Positions 57,701-64,000 of a stretch of DNA of 64,000 nucleotides are shown here, in pieces. Position 1 is the stretch's first letter. Each line of letters starts with the position of its first letter. The stretch covers positions 31,433,409 to 31,497,408 of the forward strand of contig OY727093.1 of the NCBI GenBank assembly GCA_963402885.1, read 5' to 3'. Position numbers and translations under genes: made by a program. Source of the DNA: Antedon bifida. Taxonomy: Eukaryota; Echinodermata; Crinoidea; Comatulida; Antedonidae. The notes under the pieces are model-generated. The model ran no database searches. It had not been told where the DNA came from and saw nothing but the letters and a program-made list of their open reading frames with translations.

Positions 57701-58432
57701 CATATTTATTGAGGGTAATCCATCCAACAATTGCTGATCATTAGGGACCCTCAGAGGTTCACAAGACAAACATAAACAAAGTCTTATTACAAGTCTTTGG
57801 GAGTGGAGTTGTAATTTTGTCCTTAGAAAAAATCCTGACATGTGATGGGACTTGAACCCAGGACCCTTGGAGTGGTAGCCAAGCATCATAACCACCAAGC
57901 CACAACTCCACTGTCAAATAACTGAATAAATGTGTATGAATGAATGAATGTGTCTCTTCAAAATTATTATTATATGATTAATAATTAAAAATATTATGAA
58001 CAGATATTTTTGTTTTAAATATTATTAAGTTTTAAAACATTACTAAGCCCTTATTTGTCATATTTGATGGTCCTGATCCATGGTGGTTGTGGCTCAATTT
58101 GGAGCTTTCATTGTATTAGAGTTGACTCTCTACATAACAAAAGAATGCATTGAATACCACCCTCTAAATATGAGCTAAGTAGTCTTTTTAGAGTCAACGA
58201 GACAAATATTCTTTTTTTTCAACAACTTACATGCTAAATTTTCTGCATAAACCCCCTCAAATTCATGCTCGATTTGCTCGAACAACTTCTGAAGTCTTGA
58301 GCGAATTTCAATTGGTAGAATGCTATCATTTTCATAGACACGATGTCTAAGCCCTCCGTCTCTGGAGCTGTGTGAACGCCGGATTGAAAGGCGCTGTTTG
58401 CTAGCCTTTTTCATGCTCCCTTCAGTAGGCAT
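48763..58432 (-). CDS. WDR37: WD repeat-containing protein 37
   Basis: Twelve minus-strand exons: 58432-58231, 54651-54544, 53439-53384, 53169-53034, 52712-52596, 52152-52076, 51659-51602, 51128-50952, 50522-50381, 49976-49842, 49577-49463, 48885-48763; 481 aa versus about 494 in human. WDR37 is a seven-bladed WD40 protein that complexes with PACS1/PACS2. The N-terminus [20 protein letters not shown] matches the family, followed by [20 protein letters not shown] and a coiled coil. Blade signatures: [109 protein letters not shown], and a C-terminal [13 protein letters not shown]. All introns GT-AG and frame is kept throughout. The first intron (58230-54652) carries several transposons. Confidence 0.95.
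48945..49352. mobile_element. Two adjoining MITE family 2 copies
   Basis: First copy 48945-49160 ends GGTGGACAATATATCTTTAA; it is followed by a second diverged copy (TTTGACTATTTTTTGCTTTA ... GGGACTATATATCTTTAAAC) to about 49352. Both lie in the last WDR37 intron; the interior shares GGCCATTTTGCAGTTTTAAT with the copy at 54243. Confidence 0.65.
49715..49845. repeat. Tandem duplication beside a WDR37 donor
   Basis: GACTAGAGAGTGAACTCCAA ... TCTCTATGGTGAGTACTTAC at 49678-49745 is repeated as GACTAGAGAGCGAACTGCAA ... CTCTATGAGTACTTACTTAT at 49772-49845. The second copy contains the donor of exon 49976-49842 (ATAAGTAAGTACTC); the first is a near match. Confidence 0.75.
50056..50107. mobile_element. 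MITE family 2 terminal fragment
   Basis: TTAATCTTCATTTTTCATGT followed by GGGGACAATACATCTTAA, the right terminal repeat only. Confidence 0.7.
50581..50875 (+). mobile_element. SINE family B, near full length
   Basis: Head GAGTGAGTGGCCAAGCGGTT AAGACAGTGG (box A) and AAGGGTTTGAGGCTCACTC (box B), then body TTCTGGTGGTAGAATGAGTC to TGACTGAAGAGGTTACCC. WDR37 intron, starting 55 bp from exon 50522. Confidence 0.75.
51700..51978 (+). mobile_element. SINE family C with (ATT)n tail
   Basis: GATCGTGAGAGATCGAGGGT CGAATCC (box-B like), then AGATCAAGACACAACTTTGC and AGCGCTTAGAGGTTTCACAA then ACTATATAAATCC and (ATT)5. Same family as 56700-56978. WDR37 intron. Confidence 0.65.
52237..52284. repeat. Imperfect hairpin
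   Basis: CAGAGCATGGACATATAAAT is mirrored by ATTTATAGGTCCATGCTCAG; probably the collapsed remains of a foldback element in a WDR37 intron. Confidence 0.6.
54243..54384. mobile_element. MITE family 2 copy, short
   Basis: Left end TAAAGATATTGTCCCCCAAA and right end CAGGGGGACAATACATCTTT; about 142 bp. WDR37 intron. Confidence 0.85.
54701..56268. mobile_element. 1.57-kb non-autonomous element with CRE palindromes
   Basis: Begins GTTATCCGCA and ends TGCGGATAAC, both flanked by TA. The right end is itself a hairpin (GTTATCCGC/GCGGATAAC at 56246-56268) and a second hairpin AACTCGTCA/TGACGAGTT sits just outside the left end. Four perfect TGACGTCA sites lie at 55118, 55295, 55483 and 56072. An internal ~365-bp unit is repeated (GACGTCACAACGTCCGATTG vs GACGTCACAATGTCCGGTTA). 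No long open frame. Terminal TA suggests Tc1/mariner-like ends; the right hairpin also fits a Helentron-type element. WDR37 first intron. Confidence 0.6.
56334..56521. mobile_element. MITE family 1 copy with three internal units
   Basis: Ends TAAAGGTCTGTCTACACTAT and TAGTGTAGACAGAGCTTTA; the unit ATATCACTACCATATTTGGG occurs three times. Confidence 0.85.
56700..56978 (+). mobile_element. SINE family C with ~95-bp internal insertion
   Basis: AGGTGTATAAATGGGTACCC, AGATCAAGACACAACTTTGC and GAAGCGCTTAGAAGCATTGT with (ATT)n tail match the 51700 copy; about 95 bp beginning GTGCAGTTTAGTTATATTTA separates the two halves. Confidence 0.65.
57693..57915 (-). mobile_element. SINE family A, reversed
   Basis: Minus-strand head AGTGGAGTTGTGGCTTGGTG with GGGTTCAAGTCCCATCAC (box B), body as in 36690 and 60499. 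WDR37 first intron. Confidence 0.75.
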
Positions 58433-59042
58433 TTCGAATCTGTTAAAATTAAAGTTTATTAAATAAAAGTCTGAATGACTAAAAATTAATATGTATTGTC
58501 ATTGTGGTTGGTTAAAAATGAAAAAAAAAAATTCTCTCTCACTGGAATTAATAAACGCCTAATAATTCTTAATAAAGATAGATTTAGACTTAGTTGACAG
58601 ACTTCCTCAAAACAATAGTGGTCTAGCAAAACTAGTCTGAGCCTACCTAGGAGCTCAACATCTCCATGTCTGCCCTCTCTACACTGAAATGTTGTGATTT
58701 ACTAGTGCCTAGAACTGAGGGAGAGGGAGGTCTCTCTAATATGCCTGCAGCCTAGCCTAGCTTAAAAAGGGTAAACAACCGCAGAAAATGATACTTGCCT
58801 ACCACAAAAAGCAATACGATTAGAATATAATAATTATATCAAAAGAATATGAAAAGGTGCTGTTCCTAAATCAACTTATCACGATCTTGTTCCATCATCA
58901 TCCATCATATATAGATTTGATGAAGATGAAATCGTCGTGTGTCACAAAAAAACAACCATAACCTTATTTTTTTAGGTAAAGATGGCTCCCTCAACGATTC
59001 TAAACCTCATTAACTTTTTTTGTGATAATTGTTTTCTGAAAC
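58433..59042 (-). promoter_or_regulatory. WDR37 upstream / probable promoter region
   Basis: Sequence immediately 5' of the WDR37 ATG. It contains purine-rich GAGGGAGAGGGAGG near 58716 and the sequence is less AT-rich at 58610-58760 than its surroundings. No definite TSS element. The 5' UTR may be spliced since TTTTAACAG|ATTCGAA lies a few bases before the ATG. Confidence 0.35.
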
Positions 59043-59050
59043 ACTAAAAA

Positions 59051-59867
59051 CAGAGCCATATATATAAAGAGTTACGACATTGAAAATTAGAAGCCATTTT
59101 TGTGTCAAAGAATTCGCACGCTGAGGGCGCGCGCGTCTCTTTTGTTTAGCGTTTTCCTATAGTTCATGCATTATTTTTAGATTTTTTTGTCTATGAAATA
59201 ACGCTTGAATTCCGTTTTTATTTTATTAATTAATTTTATTAATGGTATTAATTTGGTAACATATATATATTGTGTCTATAATAACAAAAGAATAAATGCT
59301 AGGGCCTACATGCAAGTCAGGATACATCAAAGCATGAACCAATACAAAAAACACACAAATTCACCCCTCTTTTTATACAGTATATGGCTCTCTGTGTGTT
59401 TTTGACACAAACTTTCAGAGACTCGTTCATCATTTCATTTGTAATAATTTGCCTTTATTATTTTAATATTGTTCATACCCTATTCAATATATTAACAAAT
59501 ATATCCACGACACTTTATTATTTTATTTAGTCATCAAAGCATGCATTATGAATTGAAACTATTACATAATTGTTATTAATAGGACGTAGTTATGGGATGT
59601 TTCGTTCCAAAATCAATCAATCGAACTTTATAATGTACTAGCGCACGCGCGCGCAATATTCTTTGCCGCAAGTACTTCTGTACGCTGTGCACATCGATAT
59701 TTCACCGTTAGATGTGCAATTACATTTTTTTAAATATAAGAAAAAGTTTAAAGTATTTTCTTGCTCCTATACTTTACATACATTAACGGAGACAAGTTTG
59801 ACACAAATTGATATGCATATCACGTGACTATAATCCAATGTCGTAACTCTTTATATATATGGCTCTG
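59051..59867. mobile_element. hAT-like non-autonomous element, 817 bp
   Basis: The 32-bp terminal repeats, starting CAGAGCCATATATATAAAGA, are identical in inverse orientation at 59051-59082 and 59836-59867. Both sides carry the same 8-bp target duplication ACTAAAAA (59043-59050 and 59868-59875). Interior has CG-rich tracts (GGGCGCGCGCGTC; GCGCACGCGCGCGC). No coding capacity seen. Perfect terminal repeats and duplication suggest recent insertion, 0.6 kb upstream of WDR37. Confidence 0.9.
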
Positions 59868-60498
59868 ACTAAAAAATGTGTGTGCTGCCCTCTATACGAA
59901 ATAGATAACTAAAATATACAGTACTAACAATTGTGAAATGTTTCTAAATAATAATACAGTAGCTTATTTTGCTTTCCCAATAATTGGGATTATCCTTGAT
60001 TATCTTCTTCGAGTCTTCCAATTAAAATACACATAAGATACAGGAATAGATAATTCTATACACACCTTGTTCTCTATCAGTGTGTCACATAACGTGTGAC
60101 CATCACTGTCCCATCTTCCATTTACTGTAGTCTGTGTACAATACTACAATTATGATAAATAACATTTAATCTTTGACTGATGGTATTTTGTATTGAGTAC
60201 AAAACGATATGTTATTATTCCAATCACCACCATTAATATGGTAAGCAATTATTATATTTATATCATAGCTGGAAATCAATTAATTGCATACCATGAAATC
60301 CATTCTTCTGCCATTTGATCTGGTTATGATCTCAAATTGTATGCATTTGATGACCTCTGACCTATATTATGGATTTATTATCACCTTCACAGTTGCCTCC
60401 TATTATTCCTAAATTCTAAAATTTATATTTTTTATGTCTATTTAAATTACGTACCAACATAATTATTACCAAATTAAATTATATTATATAAAAATGTT

Positions 60499-60765
60499 AA
60501 TGGAGTTGTGGTTTGGTGGTTATGATGCTTGGCTACCAATCCAAGGGTCCTGGTTTCAAGTCCCGTCATATGTCAGGATTTGTTCTAATGACAAATTACA
60601 ACTCCACTCCCAAAGACTTGTAATAAGACTTTGTTTATGTAGAGCATCTTGTGTATATATTTGTCTTGTGAACAGGATTGCCACCTTTAAGAAGGATAGT
60701 GAATGAATTGGTTATGGTTATCCTTGACAATTTGCCTAAATATATAAAAAACAAAACAAAAACAA
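60499..60765 (+). mobile_element. SINE family A, full-length reference copy
   Basis: ATGGAGTTGTGGTTTGGTGG (box A region), TGGTTTCAAGTCCCGTC (box B), body through CACCTTTAAGAAGGATAGTG and an A-rich tail AAAACAAAACAAAAACAAAA. tRNA-like head but no foldable CCA-end; a SINE rather than a tRNA gene. Confidence 0.8.
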
Positions 60766-60769
60766 AAAT

Positions 60770-61880
60770 TATTCACTAGAAATAAATCATAAAGCGAAAG
60801 CACAGCACTGAAAGCATTAAATATTGAAGTTGACAGTGTGATAACACAGCTCATCCTAAACCAACGGATTCAATTAACAAAACACCCTAAAGGTCTTTGA
60901 CCAATAGAGCATGCTCACACCACCGTATTTCAGCCCGTACTTAAATGTTTTAAGCTTGGATATATCATTAATTATGCACACTAAACAATTATTTCTTCTA
61001 AATTTCATGTTCCGAATCATTTAGTATTACCTAACAGATAGCCAGTATGATGAGATATTTTTACATAGTGTGTCTATATTTAGTAACATTAATTTACTAG
61101 GTGACATACCATGTTATTGCTACAATGTGTTGTGGAGCATTCACTCCAAAGAGTAGGTTTGAGTTTATTAACATTTAATGTCATTACAGTTTGCGGGGTT
61201 AATTCCTCCAATAACTAAGATAAACAGAACAAGATATGCCTTTGTTGTAAATGCCATCTAATATAATTAACTCACATCACCATGTATATAATACTGTATT
61301 TTAATTAAGAATATGTAAATGAAACTTTTTAAACTACAACTTTTTAAGCGTTTTAAGCATTTTATCTTCTAAATTGTATCTACTTTTTTTAAACTTAGGT
61401 TTTTGTGCAATAACTTGTGTGTGTATTCTATTTTTTTAATTTGTTGTTTATATTTTATATATATATCTGTTTTTAACTGTACTAATATATATTTGCCAAT
61501 ATTTAAGAAGACTTTCTATTATTATTTTATATGATAATGGACAAATAAACTTTTCACAATTCAGTATGACTGTAGTCTAGGTTCACTCATTCAGTGGCCG
61601 TCATCTTTTTTTATAACATTTTATTTATTATTTTATCTCTCATAACAGGTGGCTAATTAAAGAATTTAATGCTGTGTATATTGGCATTGACAACAAAATA
61701 CCAAGATAATAATTAATACTTTAAAAGGTTAATGTCTATTTTAGTCCTTATTGTTTGAAGTCTGTGGTGTAATATGACAAATAATAGTACGTCATTTGTA
61801 GTTTTAAAATTTCTACAACAACATTCATTTACTGTAGCAACATAAAAAGGTGCTATGATATATTTCAGTGGCCATATTCA
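60770..61880. other. Intergenic AT-rich sequence
   Basis: No gene, clear repeat or regulatory element recognised. A plus-strand AATAAA occurs near 61543 but no upstream exon was found. Confidence 0.4.
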
Positions 61881-61883
61881 CAC

Positions 61884-62006
61884 TTAAAGCTCTGTCTACA
61901 CAATATCAAACTTTACCTGAAAAAACATTTGATGTGCCCATATTTAAGCATATCACTACCATTACACTTTTTTGTCACAAAGTTTGATGTGTACACAGAG
62001 CTATAG
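61884..62006. mobile_element. MITE family 1 copy
   Basis: Ends TTAAAGCTCTGTCTACACAA and TTTGATGTGTACACAGAGCT. Confidence 0.8.
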
Positions 62007-62088
62007 TGAGATATTTCCCTTCAATAGTATTTCACAATAAATATAATTAAGCGTTTCCCTTAATTTAGATACGAGATATTATAAGGGT

Positions 62089-62257
62089 GGGTGTTTCCCT
62101 AAAGGCCAATTTAAACAGAGGAGCGGTAATGGAAAATCGCATAGCCGGGTCAACATAGAATCTGTATCTATCCTGAGCGGAAACTGGTCATAAGGGATAA
62201 TATAGATTCTATATTTTCATTACTGTTATATCTCGTCTGTGTAAATTGGCCTTTAGC
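62089..62257. mobile_element. Foldback MITE (CTAAAGGCCAATTTAAACAG ends)
   Basis: The left end CTAAAGGCCAATTTAAACAG is mirrored by CTGTGTAAATTGGCCTTTAG at the right; inner ATAGAATCTGTATCTATCC and ATATAGATTCTAT extend the foldback. ~168 bp. Confidence 0.8.
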
Positions 62258-62844
62258 CTAAGCTTGAATGGTGAACACAGCCACAGTATTCTAGCTGCTA
62301 TCGATTTTTAAAAACACACACATAATTGAATATTTGTGTTTTGACAACAATATAAACCAATGACTAAACCTTCATAGTTTTTATTGCAATTGACAAAAGC
62401 ATAATTGAACATACATGGGCTACTAACAAGATCACAAGTGCAACGTTGTATGTTCTAAAATAGAGCAACATGCATTAGGAAAAAACTACATTATACATGG
62501 GGTTAGAATGTACCCCCTCCTCCCCACCTTAATGTGGCTTCATCCGTTATTCCAACTGTACATAGCTATGGTGAATTGATGGGTTTAAACATGGTTATTC
62601 ACTTCGGTTGCATTTACAGTACTACAAACAAAAGTGATTTAACAGGAATTCAACAAGAAATATAGAGTAAAATGATGTTGTTTCCGATAGTAGGTGTTAA
62701 TTTTGTCCCCCTCCCCTCTTCCAATAATAGATGGTGTCTGACCAAACATAACAGTATATTGTTTTATATCAAAATTGTAGTATATTATATAAAGAAAACA
62801 GCAGTAAAGCATGTACTCTACAGTATCATATCCAAAAAGGATAA

Positions 62845-62936
62845 TCGCATGACGACGTAATCGCATGACGACGTAATCACATGACGACGTAATCACATGA
62901 CGACGTAATCACATGACGACGTAATCACATGACGTG
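62845..62936. repeat. 16-bp minisatellite TCACATGACGACGTAA
   Basis: Five full units and a partial sixth; the first two read TCGCATGACGACGTAA, the others TCACATGACGACGTAA. Each unit has a CRE-like half site TGACG and ACGTAA. Confidence 0.95.
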
Positions 62937-63290
62937 ACTATTGAATAGTTACACACATTCAATAAACATACAAATTAAAAACTATCAAATTCATTACAAA
63001 TCTAAAATTAATGACATTCATGAATAGATTTAAAAAATTCACATGCACTTATTTGGTCCTACATTAGGTGCAGGTAAAACTAATACAAACACAAACGGAT
63101 TCTACAATAAAAGCTCTACACTATCTCACGTATTTAAATAATATGTAGAGAGTACAGTAGGTTTATCAATGACAAACACAGACATTCTGTAAATTCTTTT
63201 AGAAAATGGTGTTTTGATAATTATCTGAAAATAAATGTAGCTAAACAAAAGATAAAGGCACAGTAATTAACTTAATTAGAATCAACAACG

Positions 63291-63525
63291 TTGAGTCAAG
63301 GCAATCTAACAACAGGACGCTGAGCTCGCCTTGCCAAGTTAAGAACTCTTTAACAGTCCTTTGATCTTATGTCTGGCTGCAACAAATACCAACAGTACTG
63401 TACTATGTACATATTCTCTGTGGCGTGCGTTGTCTGTTAAGTGGCGTGGAACTGATAGTGTCGCAGCTACAGATAAACCCTTTGATCTCCGTAGCTCAGC
63501 ATCCTGTTGTTAGATTGCCTTGGTT
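63291..63525. mobile_element. Foldback MITE (AAGGCAATCTAACAACAGGA ends)
   Basis: GTCAAGGCAATCTAACAACA GGACGCTGAGCTCG on the left is mirrored by GTAGCTCAGCATCCTGTTGTTAGATTGCC on the right; about 235 bp. Confidence 0.75.
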
Positions 63526-63609
63526 GAATTAACTTTTATTTCTGAATAGCAAATTAATTTTGTACTGGATGAGCACTGAAAAAAAAGTGATATTTTAAAT
63601 AATTTGAGG

Positions 63610-63792
63610 AACTAAATGGATTCTTCTACGAGGAAGACTATATACTGGTACAAAGTACACTATTATAAAACTCTAATTTTGTTTAGTTTGATGAGGAACG
63701 ACGATCAACAGACAACTGTACATAGTACAAACAATTGCAGAAAGAATCACTTCAGTATAGTCTTCCTATAAATATGGAATCCATTTAGCTTT
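63610..63792. mobile_element. Foldback MITE (CTAAATGGATTC ends)
   Basis: AACTAAATGGATTCTTCTAC with GGAAGACTATATACTG on the left is mirrored by CAGTATAGTCTTCCTATAAA with GGAATCCATTTAG on the right. Confidence 0.7.
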
Positions 63793-63898
63793 GTTTGATG
63801 AAGATCTTATTAAAAAATTACTGTGTAAATAAAGATTGAAATAAATAACCATTTCGACTACAAATACAACTTGCTAAGCTCTCAATTCAGCAGCCCTG

Positions 63899-63979
63899 CT
63901 ACTGTAGTGTAGTGTGTACTCTAGTAAATGGTGCTAATTTTGCAGCTTTCTTAGCCATTTCCACATCAGTACAAAAGCC
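63899..63979 (-). CDS. Possible terminal exon of an unidentified minus-strand gene
   Basis: On the minus strand an acceptor-like TATAG is followed by 26 codons (GFCTDVEMAKKAAKLAPFTR then VHTTLQ) and TAG, in phase 0. The basic, low-stop sequence looks coding but is short and unrecognised; the rest of the gene would lie right of the window. Confidence 0.25.
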   Translation of the reverse strand, partial: GFCTDVEMAKKAAKLAPFTRVHTTLQ

Positions 63980-64000
63980 CTATACTGTAGATTAACCACC

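Noticed and set aside
60499-60570. tRNA gene candidates in SINE heads (also at 50581, 21578, 11545)
   Set aside because: A and B boxes are present but cloverleaf pairing is poor and each head continues into a repeated SINE body.
60494-60706. Open frame of 70 codons, and the related 57563-57898 frame
   Set aside because: Both are translations of SINE family A copies.
62845-62936. CRISPR-like array
   Set aside because: Units are directly adjacent with no spacers and the genome is animal; it is a minisatellite.

Overview
This is invertebrate animal nuclear DNA: AT-rich, intron-rich, with protein-coding exons of about 20-1,000 bp separated by introns full of short mobile elements. The gene set (HSPBAP1, NDUFA8, SPO16, TBC1D5, INO80D, WDR37) has clear vertebrate orthologues. 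Conservation level, frequent 'aggcctag' filler and many tRNA-derived SINEs and foldback MITEs suggest a deuterostome invertebrate, probably an echinoderm. The species cannot be fixed from the sequence alone.

Layout, left to right. HSPBAP1 (minus, 218-1853) and NDUFA8 (plus, 1999-3188) are head to head across a 145-bp bidirectional promoter. NDUFA8 runs tail to tail into a SPO16 (C1orf146-type meiotic crossover factor) gene (minus, 3586-8602), whose third intron is filled by a 3.1-kb AT-rich satellite of ~185-bp units. TBC1D5 (minus, 11030-29228) has about 14 shared or alternative coding exons and at least four phase-compatible first exons spread over 6 kb. INO80D (minus, 32806-43927) has nine coding exons; one intron holds a 3.26-kb foldback transposon with 1.1-kb arms. 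WDR37 (minus, 48763-58432) has twelve coding exons. The last 5.5 kb is intergenic except for a possible terminal exon of a minus-strand gene that continues past the right edge.

All exon models were assembled by hand from splice sites, reading phase and remembered family conservation; summed exon lengths keep frame in every gene. Two introns look like minor-spliceosome (U12) introns: an AT-AC intron in SPO16 and a GT-AG intron in INO80D. The genes share no pathway: HSPBAP1 is a JmjC-fold protein, NDUFA8 a complex I subunit, SPO16 a meiotic recombination factor, TBC1D5 a Rab7 GAP on retromer, INO80D a chromatin-remodeller subunit, WDR37 a WD-repeat partner of PACS proteins.

Mobile DNA includes one MITE family with about 18 copies (ends AAGCTCTGTCTACACTATCA), a second with about six (ends TAAAGATGTATTGTCCCCCA), three SINE families, a hAT-like element with an 8-bp target duplication, a 1.57-kb element carrying four perfect CRE palindromes, and several single foldback elements. 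The strongest candidates for something not routinely annotated are the two U12 introns, the TBC1D5 alternative-promoter/microexon architecture, the satellite with higher-order structure inside a meiotic gene, and the long-arm foldback element carrying a CXC-protein remnant.
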